A stretch of 64,000 nt of DNA from Dysidea avara (GCF_963678975.1 NC_089277.1:17746757-17810756); one strand, 5' to 3'; counted from the first letter of the stretch, positions 35,054-45,914 are shown. Notes: generated by a model from the sequence alone, not told the origin. Program-made: numbers and translations.

Positions 35054-35235
35054 CAATGAAACCTCATTACTATGGCCAGCTGTGGAACCAAAAAATTTGC
35101 CCTGAATAACAAGGTGGCCTTATTAATGAGGTTATAAAGTACTGCTTAGCTATATTTGGGATCTACTAGAGGTGGCCAATATAATGAGGTGGTCTTATTA
35201 AAGAGGTGGCCGTTAAGTGAGGTTTCACTGTGCAT
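35054..35235. mobile_element. MITE with CAC(A/A)(A/G)TGAAACCTCA ends
   Basis: CACAATGAAACCTCATTA at the left and TAAGTGAGGTTTCACTGTG at the right are inverted ends about 180 bp apart. Interior blocks GGTGGCCTTATTAATGAGGT and GGTGGTCTTATTAAAGAGGT match the relics near 28 kb. The CAGTGAAACC type of end suggests a Tc1/mariner-group non-autonomous element. Confidence 0.75.
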
Positions 35236-36489
35236 ACAGTTCACAATGGTGAACAATATTAATGGTTAACAATATACACTGAAACCTGAAGGTCACTTCT
35301 TGTGAAAGATTGCTCTCTACACAAAATAACACATTCAGAGATTGTATTTAGATGGATGATACAGTAACGCATTGTGACTTCAATACTCGCGATGTGTCAC
35401 TGCTAGGCAGCAACCTTATACACGGCACTGCCAATGCACAACAGTGCACTTGCTCACACACACAATTTTGCTCAAGGTTTTAAAAATTGATAATTAAGGG
35501 GTGTAGAAACTAGCTGTTCACTCGAAAGACTGTGTGGCAGCTGTTTACAAGTGGCCACCAAGACAGATCCACTGTGGATGAAAGCCAGGCATTAGATATT
35601 TGGTATTTCATGTGTCGAAGGCATTCCAGGGCTTCCGGTAGTCTCAAATCTCACCACAGTTTAACTCAGGCAGTGTTGTGGTCACCACTAAACCACTGGA
35701 ATGCTGTGATATGTTCATCTTATGCTTGGCTACTATATTGTAAAACTGAAATGGATACTCTGAAAAATATATCCTATGGATAATCACTTCATCACTTTCT
35801 TCATCAGGAGCTTATAAGGACCAATAGTGAAACCCCAACTGTCTAAGTCTGAAGCAGTGCCTTTGGTGCTCTAACAGATTGCCTGCCCCCTTGCTGCCAG
35901 CACTTACTGTCTCATACGCTGTCACACACTAAATCCATCTCTATAGCCAGTTAGAACAGCATGCTTCTTACCTTTTTTTAAGGCCGCAAAATGCAGCCAC
36001 CTCTTTAAAAAGCTAGGTCAGAAAATTTTGTCCCTACGGCCTGATGACCAGTTTTCACTGTACTATTAGTGATTAGTGATCATGGAGGATTATTTATTAA
36101 GATACTAAGATATACAAACGCTACAACCTCTAAATATAGCAGTAAATATTTTACCCTGGTCCAATGTCTAATAATCGCGAGAGACTCTACTGTGACAAAT
36201 ACATGTCGGTTTATCATGATATGTGCTAATCGCCTTTTTACAATTAAGTTTTACAATACAAATACCGAGAAATACATGTATAGTTAAACTCACCAATTGT
36301 GACTAAATCCTTTCAACACGAAAAGACAAGTAATGAGACAACCTTGGAGACAACAGCCTCACAAGCCTATTTTGGTGCGCTTATTTAGTAGTAATATAAA
36401 TTTTAAAGGCGTTTATTTACATGTACAACAGGACATAATTACGCGCCCCTCTATTGTCTCTGTACATACTTGCCTTTTCTTTACTACCG
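35236..36489. other. no gene seen; possible worn MITE at 35823-36063
   Basis: AATAGTGAAACCCCAACTGT and, about 240 bp on, AGTTTTCACTGTA are loosely inverted. Otherwise AT-rich sequence with small unconvincing frames. Confidence 0.4.
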
Positions 36490-36599
36490 TAGATTCCCTA
36501 AAAATTCGGAAGAAATAAATTAATTCCGTTCGTGTCTGGCCAAACAATTAGGAAAAAAATGTACCAACACGGTATTATTGTCGAATTTTTAGGGATCTA
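36490..36599. mobile_element. 110-bp MITE with TAGATTCCCTAAAAATTCG ends
   Basis: TAGATTCCCTAAAAATTCGG at the left and TCGAATTTTTAGGGATCTA at the right are inverted with one mismatch. A related end (CCGAAATTTTAGGGAATCTC) occurs at about 52022-52041. Confidence 0.8.
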
Positions 36600-36786
36600 T
36601 CCCTAATACAGTCTGCACGCTTCATGGCTATGTTATTTGCGATCTGCTTACTGGTTACTTTCTGGATTTCTTTCTACAGGGACTAACAGGAACGCCTTGT
36701 GGCGGAACTGATGATACTGGCCGCAACACTCACTTCGCTTCAGCACTAACTTATATACCGTGATTACCTACATTATCACCACAGAC

Positions 36787-36960
36787 ATGACTAAATACCA
36801 ACGAGAGAAACATAGGAAACTGGTACAAGAACTAAAACAAAGGAGAGGAAAAGGTGAAAAGGGTCTGATGATATTAAATGGTGAAATTGTACTTAGAAGA
36901 TACAATAGCCAAGGTGCTGCAAGTAATGCTCCCTCTACGGAAGCATTACAGAGTTCCTGA
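36787..36960 (+). CDS. partial upstream ORF of the LINE (ORF1 end or leader peptide)
   Basis: Reads MTKYQREKHRKLVQELKQRR then GKGEKGLMILNGEIV and ends at TGA (36958-36960). This basic KLVQELKxRRxxGE segment resembles the conserved tail found before the endonuclease frame of other jockey/CR1-group elements, but I recall this rather than searched it. It overlaps the start of the next frame by about 80 bases in another phase, which would suit reinitiation or frameshifting. The upstream part of ORF1 (coiled coil, RRM or zinc knuckles) is not visible, so the element may be 5' truncated. Confidence 0.5.
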   Translation: MTKYQREKHRKLVQELKQRRGKGEKGLMILNGEIVLRRYNSQGAASNAPSTEALQSS

Positions 36961-39763
36961 TGGTAAAGATAAGATTAGTCATTCTTGTGAAAATACTGAT
37001 ATTTTAACTACCCCAGATGTCCATGCTACTCAAACAAGTGATTCCAAGCTAAAAATTTTAAGTCTTAACTGTTGCAGTTTGAGAAGTGACACCAAAAAGG
37101 CAATGTTCTTGGCACTGGTGGATGAACATAATCCAGATGTGATAGGAGGAAGTGAATCTCACCTTGATCAATCTTTTTTCACACCTGAGATATTTCCTGA
37201 TTATTATAATGTGTTTAGGAAAGATCGTACTATGGGTGGTGGTGGTGTCTTTTTGTGTATAAAGAAATGTTTAAATGTTGTAGAAGAACCATCGCTGGAT
37301 ACAGAAGCTGAACTAATTTGGGCCAAAATTACACTGTTGAACCGATGTCCTATTCATGTATGTATATTCTATCGCCCACCAAATACTGATTCATATCCCA
37401 TAGAACAACTCCGTTTATCTATAACCAACTTACTGAACCGATCAAACTCTCCACCGAACATCCTACTAATAGGAGATTTTAATTTTCCAGGTATTTCCTG
37501 GAGTACTGGTTATGGCCAAATTAGTGTACCAACTTATGGAAGTGGACTGAATAACTTGTTCATAGATGTAATTAATGACGCTGGTCTTGAGCAGTTTGTA
37601 CAGTTTCCAACACGTCAGAATAGTGTATTGGACTTAGTATTTTCTTCTTACCCAAGAATTTCTGATCTTGACATTGTACCTGGTATTTCTGATCATGATG
37701 CTATAATATTTGATTTAGACATAATTCATAAACCAACATCAAGTAGAAACCAACACAAAGTTGCTTTATACCATAAAGGAGATATTCAATCAATAAAAGA
37801 TGATCTCATAACCTTTAGAAATGCTTTCCTGCTCAGTAACCCTCAGTCTAGATCTGTTGATCAGCTATGGCAAGAGTTTAAGCAAACAGTTCACAAGGCT
37901 GTTCTTGATCATGTTCCACACAAAGTAAATAAATCAAGTAATAGACTGCCATGGATAAATAGACAAATGAAAAAGGATATGAAAGTTCGAAAACGTTTGT
38001 ACAACAAAGCTAAAAGAACCGCTTTACAATCTGATTGGGATGCTTATCGTAAATTAAAGAATTCTATAAATTCGAAAGTGAGAGCAGCACACAATAACTA
38101 TTACAGCAGATTATTTAATAACTCCTTCAGTGGAAATCGTCGACAATTTTGGAAATACATCAGAACCAAAAAACAAGATAAACATGATATTCCGACATTA
38201 CTTATAGGTGACCAAACAATCCATCATGCAAAAGACAAAGCAAATGCTTTGAATAATCACTTTAAATCTGTGTTTACAAAGGAAAACTTGTTAACAATGC
38301 CTACTATGGATAGTAATACTGAAGTACCCAACATGCCTGATATATCTATCTCACAATCTGGAATACATAAGTTACTTATAACACTTGATACAAATAAAGC
38401 TAGTGGTCCAGACCGTATATCCCCTTACATCTTGAAGCATTGCGCAGATGAAATAACACCAATATTACACATAATTTTCAATCATTCTCTGTCAACTAAC
38501 TCATTGCCATCTGATTGGTTAAAAGCCAATATATGTCCAGTATTCAAGAAAGGTAACCACAGTAGTGTTAGTAATTATCGCCCCATATCTTTGACCTCCA
38601 TTTGTGCAAAGGTTATGGAACACATTATATATCACTCCATCATCAACCATCTAAACGAAAACAACATATTAATTGAAAATCAACATGGGTTCAGATCTAA
38701 TCATTCATGCATAACTCAACTAATTACTCTTACAGAAGACATATCCTTTGCTCTAGACCATCAGAAACAAATAGATATCATCCTATTGGATTTTTCTAAA
38801 GCATTCGATACAGTACCACACCAACGCTTAATGACCAAACTAAGATATTATGGAATTAATGGCAGTACTTATAACTGGATCCAAACTTGGCTTACCCAAC
38901 GTACTCAGTGTGTTGTTTTAAATAGTGAATCCTCTAGTCCAGTGTCGGTAATGTCTGGGGTACCACAAGGCACAGTTCTTGGACCTCTAATGTTCTTATT
39001 GTATATAAATGACATAACTAAAGACATCAACTCACCACTCCGCCTGTTCGCTGATGATTGCTTGCTTTATAGAGTTATCAATAGTGTAGAAGACATCAAC
39101 AGACTTCAAGAAGATTTAAATAAACTGTCAGAATGGGCCGATACTTGGCAACTTAAGTTCAATATTAGTAAATGTACAGTTATACGTTGCACGAGATCCT
39201 TATCACCACTCACTTACGACTACACACTTCACAGTCACATACTAGATATATCTGATCAACATATGTACCTAGGAGTCTTAATTCATAAATCACTGTCTTG
39301 GTCACCTCACATATCAAATGTTGTCAATAAAGCATCTAGAACACTCAATTTCTTAAAACGCAATCTAAACAAATGTTCAAAACAAGTTAAAGAATCAGCT
39401 TACCTAACAATGGTGAGACCACAACTAGAGTATGCATCTGCTGTCTGGGATCCCTACCACATTGGAGATATTTCAGAGTTAGAGAAAGTACAACGAAGAG
39501 CAGCGCGCTGGGTGTTGAATGACTATGGCAGATTCAGTTCAGTTTCTCTAATGTTGGATCAGCTGAAATGGCCTACATTACAAATTCGTCGGAAATTATT
39601 TAGGTTACAAATATTGCATAAGATATACTACCAACAGTTATCACTCCAAATTCCTCATTATTACCAAAAACACGACCAACAAGACAATACCACCATCTTC
39701 ACTATATTTTACCTACCTCATCCACCACGGCATACCAAAACAGCTATTTCTCAAGAACAATAA
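36878..39763 (+). CDS. LINE ORF2: AP-endonuclease plus reverse transcriptase
   Basis: A 961-codon frame. Residues about 58-285 form an exonuclease/endonuclease/phosphatase fold: KILSLNCCSLRS, then YRPPN, then ILLIGDFNFPGISW, and near the end ISDHDAI. Residues about 490-760 are the reverse transcriptase: NKASGPDRISPYIL, LLDFSKAFDTVPH (motif A), SGVPQGTVLGPLMFLLYIND (motif B) and LFADDCLLY (catalytic FADD). The thumb and the LEKVQRRAARWVL motif follow. There is no RNase H. The enzyme would nick chromosomal DNA and prime reverse transcription there. The last ~60 codons are out of phase: a one-base deletion in the A run near 39665-39670 diverts the frame, and the homologous C-terminus (TINEWNILPTDTIE) lies one phase over, ending at TAA 39850-39852. 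The protein is therefore almost intact but has an altered tail. Confidence 0.93.
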   Translation: MVKLYLEDTIAKVLQVMLPLRKHYRVPDGKDKISHSCENTDILTTPDVHATQTSDSKLKILSLNCCSLRSDTKKAMFLALVDEHNPDVIGGSESHLDQSFFTPEIFPDYYNVFRKDRTMGGGGVFLCIKKCLNVVEEPSLDTEAELIWAKITLLNRCPIHVCIFYRPPNTDSYPIEQLRLSITNLLNRSNSPPNILLIGDFNFPGISWSTGYGQISVPTYGSGLNNLFIDVINDAGLEQFVQFPTRQNSVLDLVFSSYPRISDLDIVPGISDHDAIIFDLDIIHKPTSSRNQHKVALYHKGDIQSIKDDLITFRNAFLLSNPQSRSVDQLWQEFKQTVHKAVLDHVPHKVNKSSNRLPWINRQMKKDMKVRKRLYNKAKRTALQSDWDAYRKLKNSINSKVRAAHNNYYSRLFNNSFSGNRRQFWKYIRTKKQDKHDIPTLLIGDQTIHHAKDKANALNNHFKSVFTKENLLTMPTMDSNTEVPNMPDISISQSGIHKLLITLDTNKASGPDRISPYILKHCADEITPILHIIFNHSLSTNSLPSDWLKANICPVFKKGNHSSVSNYRPISLTSICAKVMEHIIYHSIINHLNENNILIENQHGFRSNHSCITQLITLTEDISFALDHQKQIDIILLDFSKAFDTVPHQRLMTKLRYYGINGSTYNWIQTWLTQRTQCVVLNSESSSPVSVMSGVPQGTVLGPLMFLLYINDITKDINSPLRLFADDCLLYRVINSVEDINRLQEDLNKLSEWADTWQLKFNISKCTVIRCTRSLSPLTYDYTLHSHILDISDQHMYLGVLIHKSLSWSPHISNVVNKASRTLNFLKRNLNKCSKQVKESAYLTMVRPQLEYASAVWDPYHIGDISELEKVQRRAARWVLNDYGRFSSVSLMLDQLKWPTLQIRRKLFRLQILHKIYYQQLSLQIPHYYQKHDQQDNTTIFTIFYLPHPPRHTKTAISQEQ

Positions 39764-39930
39764 ACGAGTGGAACATACTACCAACTGACACAATTGAAAT
39801 TGCAGATACTGATCTATTTACAGCTAGACTCCAATCATATTATTGTACCTAATGTATTTGTTTGTGTGATTCCTGAGCACACCAGCAGGGCTGACTGCTC
39901 AGTAAACAATAATAATAATAATAATAATAT

Positions 39931-40114
39931 CCAGAAGAGATGATCAATGTTATTACTGCATTGCTTTTGTTACTCGACACTAATAATAATAGAAACCACA
40001 ATCAATACTATTAAACTAGCTATCTCGTGATAATTAATTAAATCTCGCTAGCTCCCAGTTGCTGCATGAAGTGTTCCATGACTTAACAGAGCGTTATATC
40101 TGAGGATGTATCAT
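39931..40114. other. spacer between LINE and split reverse transcriptase element
   Basis: AT-rich; nothing recognised. Confidence 0.35.
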
Positions 40115-41774
40115 GTTTTTTTGTTGTTTTTTTTTACAAATTAATGACATAAGATAAAACAGTACATAATAAACAAAAACAAATTATCTTACATATGGGC
40201 CTCAGCGACCTACACAGCAATCGGTGCCTCAGCAATGGGACAGCGCAAACTGGACCTGGCACCGCGAATGTACATAATTGCAGACCTGAACAAAGAGAAA
40301 CTCAATTTACATCTCAGCCATCCCATCACTATTCTATAGGAAAGACTGTGCTTTGCACTCAAAAGGTTGGCCAATCTCTTATAAAACTGAGTAGCAGCAT
40401 CACCCATTCCACCAGTAGTAGTAAAAATTAAGGGAGTAAATGAGGCATTCTCTACTTCATGAACCCGTTGTTGGTATTCACGTCTCTTTTCCTTGTCATG
40501 ACGTCGGTATGCAGAGTGTAGGGGTTGAATTGAGGGTGCACTAGGGTTAAAAATTCTGACATCAAAGTATGACCTCTCAAATCGTCCTCCCCAAAAACCA
40601 TTAGCTGCAATGCCAGCCTTGCGTTATCATCACGATTAGCTGTTTTGTATTGAAGGGTCTCACCAGAAAGAGGCTGAAGGTGGGGTTCAGTGACAACATT
40701 GTTACAGACCTCGGAAAGTAAATTGGCAGTTAGATCACGCACTTCATTATGTCTCAGAGAAGGAAACCCACCCTTTGGGCAAGACAGAGCATGTTCTATG
40801 GTAAAAGAGTGACCACAGGCACAGGAAGTAGGGCAGGCAGATGGTAGCCAATGATAGCGAAGCGCAATTGCATCACGAAAAGCAGTTTTATGAAGCACAA
40901 AATTATGCAACTTCAATGGAAGACAAGAGAGCCAATTCGATGCACCCTTCTCCTGAGCCAACATGACTGAGGAATGCATGCTAGGAGGAAGTTCATCGAA
41001 CAAATGATTGGCAGATTGAAGTTGCTCTTGATGGCTCCTAGAGTGAAACTTGGATCGCAACTGAACCTGTGCATCAAGACAGTCACCTAGTTGATGTACC
41101 TGAGAGATAATCAAGCCAACGAGACCAGCATTTACTTCTACAGAGCAGGAACGCTGCTGTGACACAACAATCGAAGGATCAAACACACCAAGGCCTCCTA
41201 GCCGCACAGGCAAGGCAAATAGCTTTCTCTCAACATCACCAGGGACAGTTCGACCCAATAGACTAGGAAGGAAAACAGATTTAACAAAATTTTCAAGAGG
41301 AAGGAAAAGGTCTGTAGAACAAGAAGAAACACGAAAAAAATAGTTCCATCGGAAAGAGAGACCATGACGAAAAGCAGCATAGGAAGCATGAGGTTGTGTT
41401 TCGGCAAAGAGGCTCAAGGTCTTAAGATCATCAATCCAGCCATCCACTTTACGTCTCAAAAATAGCTGTTCAAAGGCACAAGTGCCAATTACACCTCCCA
41501 GATAATGGTGTCCTTCAGCAGTAACCTGAATGTCACAGTCTCCAAAAATTGTTCTAGCATCAGTTAAAACAGTTTCCTTGACTATCAAGATAGTTTTAGT
41601 AGCATTTGGAAAATAGCCATAACGGGGCCCTACGGAAGATAACAAGTCCCACCACTGCTTAAGCTTGGAAAGCTTTCCACCAGCAGCAGAGTCATCAGCA
41701 TACCAGCACTGCTTTACTAGACCAGTAAGACGAGAAATCAAGGGCAAAGTACCGATAGTGTACATAGCCATAGT
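40115..41774 (-). pseudogene. split retroelement E: C-terminal part (RT palm/thumb, zinc finger, endonuclease-like end)
   Basis: On the minus strand the coding sequence resumes at 41774 as TMAMYTIGTLPLISRL and reads CWYADDSAAGGKL (catalytic YADD, motif C) and WWDLLSSVGPRYGYFPNATK. A Cys/His cluster follows (CPTSCACGHSFTIEHALSCP). A one-base deletion near 40617 shifts the frame. Beyond it the sequence continues GFWGGRFERSYFDVRIFNP, VENASFTPLIFTTTGGMGD and MGWLRCKLSFSLFRSAIM to a stop at 40210-40212. A T-rich stretch at 40112-40135 may be the poly(A) tail of the minus-strand element. The finger plus FFDVRVF arrangement suggests a restriction-like endonuclease type. The N-terminal part lies 9.3 kb away at 51073-51855, separated by three insertions. 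Confidence 0.85.
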
Positions 41775-42702
41775 TAAGCATTCCAGTATCCGAGATTTTT
41801 TAATAAAAAAATTCTCCGTATATTCCCCAATAGAACTCTGGCACAAAATAACAACTCATGTTTAACTTGGGATTGCTCCGTCGTCCGAGCTCCAATCAGG
41901 ATGAAAATCACTGTGGGGTTTGTCCACACGCTGATCATCATGAAAATCTTAGTTTTATCGTGCGCGTTACGTATAAGTAAGTTTTGTGTTGTTTTGTAAT
42001 CTTTTCAAACCATGCAATGTATGTAGAATACTTTAAAACTTTTAAAAACGTACTGTTGGGTGGAAGGTAGTCACTGGTGCTTACTTTAAAGTGCGTAGTT
42101 ACTTCGCTCGGGTTAGCGGTTTTCAGCTCCAGAGCAACTTTCTGATGGCTGTGTCATCAGCTCAAAAGTATAAACCACTTCAAAGTCAGCATAACTATGC
42201 CATAATTGAAACCACAACTCCACCTTAAGTATTGTTGCATCATTGTGGTACCTCCACTTTAGTTGTTTACCTTTATAAGTTGTTAACTTGATGTTTTTAC
42301 TTACTTGAGATACTATGGGTATACACTGTTGTATTGAGAAGTGTGCAGTGGGTGAAACATATTTGCTCACCACAAAGCATACAAAGATCACTGAGATCCG
42401 ATACGATCTGAAGTTACTCTCATTACATGTACAAACTTGCAGCTAGAAGCAACTGTAGTTTCAAGATAGTCCAGATTGCTAGATGGCTTCTTGATTCAAT
42501 TGTGCCATTTTCCCCTTTAAAATGTATGGGGAGCCCTGGAGAAAAAATGTACCTTTTTTCAATTTTTAAGCACTGTGCATGCCAAAGTAGCTAATTCCAA
42601 CCCAACAAACTATATATTTCTGAGATCAACAATCAATACTCTATCTATTGAGCATATAAAAAGCCCATTTTTCCAAAATTAAAAATCGGGCTGGAATGCC
42701 TA
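41775..42702. mobile_element. insertion B: DNA element with TAAGCATTCCAG ends
   Basis: TAAGCATTCCAG at 41775 and CTGGAATGCCTA at 42691-42702 are inverted ends (11 of 12). CCATAGT lies on both outer sides (41768-41774, 42703-42709). Removing it together with C and D joins the two parts of the split reverse transcriptase in frame. 928 bp, no coding capacity seen. The 7- to 8-bp duplication suits a hAT-like element. Confidence 0.85.
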
Positions 42703-42710
42703 CCATAGTG

Positions 42711-43115
42711 TAGGCCTGAGCCTATTATGCTTTTAAAATTGCCTATTATGCTTTTGAGCATTGCTCCAAAAATTCCCCTATTATGCTCCAATTATGTACC
42801 ATTATGCTCATATAAAATTGTGTTTTGACTGCTCTATTAGAGTACCTAATGCATCTGTGAACGTTCTATTAGGATATTTCATTATGCGATGACTGTTCTA
42901 TTAGAGTATATCGATCTTCAACTAATCTTTTCTTCACAACGTAGCTGTAAATCTGATTTTTACCATGTTTGCACACTATCCTATTCTGCATCATGCAAAA
43001 TAGGCAGAGTTTCAGCTTCTCATATAACCAATGCACTAAAATTTTGCCTAATATGCTGATGCTTTTGGCTTCCCATTATGCGCCAAATTATGCTGGCATA
43101 ATCGGCGCAGGCCTA
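42711..43115. mobile_element. insertion C: hAT-like MITE with 8-bp target duplication
   Basis: TAGGCCTGAGCCTATTATGC at the left is matched by GCATAATCGGCGCAGGCCTA at the right, with two mismatches in 20. CCATAGTG flanks both sides (42703-42710, 43116-43123). The interior repeats CTATTATGCTTTT and contains CTCTATTAG motifs at about 42834-42915. It inserted at the same target bases as B. Confidence 0.93.
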
Positions 43116-43128
43116 CCATAGTGAGAGG

Positions 43129-43244
43129 TAGTCTCGCGTAGCCAGACCACTATTTCTCCCCACGGCGCTTATCGATTAGAAATTATAAGCGCCTGCTCGA
43201 AATAGGGTCTGGTGCACTTCCAATAGGCCAGTTGTGACAGCACC
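43129..43244 (+). repeat. left terminal inverted repeat of D
   Basis: 116 bp. Inside it GGCGCTTATCGATTAGAAAT followed by TATAAGCGCC forms a small hairpin (stem about GGCGCTTAT with ATAAGCGCC). The only difference from the right repeat lies just beyond this hairpin (GCGCC here, GCGCT in the other). Confidence 0.95.
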
Positions 43245-43362
43245 TCATTTAACACTTCGAGACTGTGGACAGATTCAAGCACGTTTTAAGTCGCCAGTGC
43301 GCTTATAATTAAGAGATGTCCTTTTCTCTTGCCGAGCAATCACTGATAGGATGGAATACTGT

Positions 43363-45914
43363 TAGGGATGCGTCGATTTCGCCAGCAAAATTATTGGAAT
43401 AATAGGAATACAAGAGCAACAAGCAAAATGCTGGCAAAATAGGAGCAAAATCGAGCAAAATAGGAGCAAAATCGAGCAAAATAGGCGCAAAATAAGCAAA
43501 ATTTGTTAATCTCAGATCTGTTTCAGACAGTGTGAATGTAACTGCATAACTAACACAAGTAACAACTTACCATAGCTACGTTTAACACTCGTACGTTTAA
43601 TGAGTATGGCTCTAGCTGAACTTTGACCCGAAGGCGAACCCACAATACATGTTAGCGAATAATCACGTGTGAAATAGTGTCTACAATGGATGTGATAGAA
43701 CGCATTGACTACAGTTCAAGTGCTGAAAGCGATGTTAGTGAAGTAGATGACAGTCTTAGCATTGTTAGTAATGATGATGACCGTGAATCGTCTCGCGAGT
43801 CAGATGTTACAACAACTTCGACTAGTACAACTTCGAGGACTCGTTCTACCGGAAGTGCCAGCAACTCAACGACGCCAACGTCTAGTGGAGTGTCCTTGCT
43901 TAGTGTGCTAAAGGCACCAAGTGCATCTGACTTCTCTCGTAAGAGAAAAATTGCCAAAAATCCACCAGCTGGCAGGAAGAGAGCATTACATTCGAATTCG
44001 CAGAGCAACCCAAAAACGATCAAGCCCCAGCAAAGAGTAACCGAATATTCCAAGGAACCCTTTACTGTAGCTACTGGAAAGCTTTTTTGCCAAGGATGCC
44101 GGGAAGAGTTACCCCTCAAAAAGAGCAGTATTGAGTATCACTTAAAATCTACTAAACATGCTAATGGAAAGAAAAAGCTGCAACAAAGGAATGTTAAAGA
44201 CTCAGACATTGCACAATCTCTGCAAAGGTATAATGCAGAAGCTCATGGGCGAGGTGAGACTCTTCCGGAACAACAGCAGGTTTTCCGAGTCAAAGTGGTC
44301 AAAACATTTCTTCAAGCGGGTGTACCACTAAGTAAGGTTGACCAGTTTCGTAGTCTTTTTGAGGAGACAGGCTATCGCCTTACAGATCGCAGATTTATGT
44401 TTGACCTTATTCCTTTTATTTTAGAAGAAGAAAAGGCACGTATTAAGCAATCACTCCAGGGTCAGTTCTTGAGTGTCATTTTTGATGGTACCTCTCATAG
44501 TGGAGAGGCATTAGCAGTCTTAGTGCGCTTTGTAAATGATTCTTTTGAAATTCAACAGCAGCTTCTAGCCATCCAACTGCTTTCAAAATCTCTCACTGGG
44601 GAAGAAATTGCACACGAATTGGTACAAGTGCTTTCAGTGTTCTACAGCATTTCTTCCAGCCATCTTATTGCTGCTATGCGAGATAGAGCATCTGTTAACA
44701 GTGTAGCAATGAGGACATTGAAGATTGTTTACCCTAATGTAATAGATATTGGATGCTTCAGCCATGCTTTTGATCGTGTTGGAGAGCACTTCAAAGTACC
44801 AACCCTGACTGAGTTTATTGGTAATTGGCTAGCACTTTTTTCACATAGCATTAAAGCCAAATTTCTATGGAAACAACAAACAGGAAAGGCAATGGCATCG
44901 TATAGTGCTACCAGGTGGTGGAGCAAATGGGAAATTTTTAAGCAAATAATGCTCCAGTTTGGTGATATCGAACCATTCCTAAGTGAAAATACAGACTTAG
45001 GCCCTGCATCTCGTCCAAAGTTACTAGCTATTTTAACTGACCGTGAAAAGCTTGAACACTTAAAGCTTGAGCTTGCTGCTGTTATTGATTGGGGGGAGGT
45101 GTTTGTTAAGGCTACATATAACCTTGAAGGAGATGGGCCACTGAGTTTCACAACTTATGAAATAGTACAGACTGTTGTTGCAGCAGTCAGGGCAGCTCAT
45201 ACTCCAAACACTGAAGCTGTTATTCGCAGTATCACTACTCAATCAACTGCACAGCAGAGGCATCGCAGCTATGCTCGAAGCTGTATGCAACCAGCTCTAG
45301 ATTACTTTCAAGAACTGCTAGATTCTTCCTTAAAGGAGCAAATTTTAGTTTTTAAGGCTGTGAGAGTTTTCAATCCGCACAAGATAGTAATGCTTAAGCC
45401 AGATGTTTCTCATGTAAATGCATTGCAGGTTGTTCCCTTCTTTAAGGATGACGAGCTTGAAAATTTGAAGGCTGAACTTCCTTCTTATGTAGCTAAGGCG
45501 GATGGTATTAGTGATGAACTTGCTGCTCTGGAATGGTGGAAGCTCAATGCAACTGATTTGCCTTTATGGTCAAATGCTGTAAAGAAGGTCTTGACCATAC
45601 AGCCCTCCTCGGCTGCTGCAGAAAGGGTGTTCTCACTATTGAATTCAGGATTTGGTGACCTACAAGGAAATTCACTAAAGGATTATATGGAGGCATCAAT
45701 CATGCTAAGATACAATCACTAATATCTAAACACCATAGTGTATGTAAACAGTGCTTATTGATTATTACATGTAATTATTATTATTACATTGTACACCAAC
45801 TATGGAGCAAAATAGATTGTTGACAAGCAAAATATTGAGCAAAATAGGTAGGTAAAAAAAGAATTGCTGGAAAGAAAAATAGGTGAGAAAAAAAGCAAAA
45901 TAGACTCATCCCTA
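43363..45914 (+). mobile_element. autonomous hAT transposon nested in D
   Basis: Inverted ends TAGGGATGCGTCGATTTCGC and GCAAAATAGACTCATCCCTA (reverse complement TAGGGATGAGTCTATTTTGC) bound 2552 bp. AATACTGT is duplicated on both sides (43355-43362, 45915-45922). Subterminal regions are packed with GAGCAAAATAGG repeats (about 43380-43500 and 45800-45900), as expected of transposase binding sites. It holds one intact intronless transposase gene. It sits in D's leader, about 110 bp before the DUF6589 gene start, and could affect that gene's expression. Confidence 0.95.
43677..45722 (+). CDS. hAT transposase (CGGBP1-like zinc finger)
   Basis: 681 residues, no intron. An acidic, Ser/Thr-rich N-terminus (1-80) is followed by a basic segment (88-122, likely nuclear import). 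Then a zinc finger: LFCQGCREELPLKKSSIEYH then LKSTKH, with C138, C141, H155 and H161, of the BED/CGGBP1 type that binds DNA ends. The RNase H-like core shows VIFDGTSHSGEA (first Asp, about residue 270), MRDRASVNSVAM (second Asp region, about 335) and SATRWWSKWE. The C-terminal hAT dimerisation motif reads PLWSNAVKKVLTIQPSSAAA then ERVFS. The length is normal for hAT transposases. The protein would cut and paste elements bearing the TAGGGATG ends. No frame lesion is visible, so it may be active. A second Met at codon 4 is an equally possible start. Confidence 0.93.
   Translation: MSTMDVIERIDYSSSAESDVSEVDDSLSIVSNDDDRESSRESDVTTTSTSTTSRTRSTGSASNSTTPTSSGVSLLSVLKAPSASDFSRKRKIAKNPPAGRKRALHSNSQSNPKTIKPQQRVTEYSKEPFTVATGKLFCQGCREELPLKKSSIEYHLKSTKHANGKKKLQQRNVKDSDIAQSLQRYNAEAHGRGETLPEQQQVFRVKVVKTFLQAGVPLSKVDQFRSLFEETGYRLTDRRFMFDLIPFILEEEKARIKQSLQGQFLSVIFDGTSHSGEALAVLVRFVNDSFEIQQQLLAIQLLSKSLTGEEIAHELVQVLSVFYSISSSHLIAAMRDRASVNSVAMRTLKIVYPNVIDIGCFSHAFDRVGEHFKVPTLTEFIGNWLALFSHSIKAKFLWKQQTGKAMASYSATRWWSKWEIFKQIMLQFGDIEPFLSENTDLGPASRPKLLAILTDREKLEHLKLELAAVIDWGEVFVKATYNLEGDGPLSFTTYEIVQTVVAAVRAAHTPNTEAVIRSITTQSTAQQRHRSYARSCMQPALDYFQELLDSSLKEQILVFKAVRVFNPHKIVMLKPDVSHVNALQVVPFFKDDELENLKAELPSYVAKADGISDELAALEWWKLNATDLPLWSNAVKKVLTIQPSSAAAERVFSLLNSGFGDLQGNSLKDYMEASIMLRYNH

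Larger units (their letters stand above)
36600..39930 (+). mobile_element. nearly complete CR1/L2-like LINE
   Basis: The unit contains the end of a first open frame, a full endonuclease-reverse transcriptase frame and a 3' untranslated end. It finishes with GGGCTGACTGCTCAGTAAAC and a (AAT)n tail at about 39908-39930. The 5' limit is uncertain; it lies between the MITE at 36490-36599 and about 36780. It is the best-preserved retrotransposon in the window. Confidence 0.88.

Noticed and set aside
41665..41865. Continuation of the split reverse transcriptase frame upstream of 41774 into element B
   Set aside because: The open frame runs on by chance into the insertion. The family motif ends exactly at the CCATAGT duplication, and the true upstream residues are at 51073.
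43709..45242. Minus-strand frames opposite the hAT transposase
   Set aside because: They are antisense shadows of the intact 681-codon gene and show no motifs.
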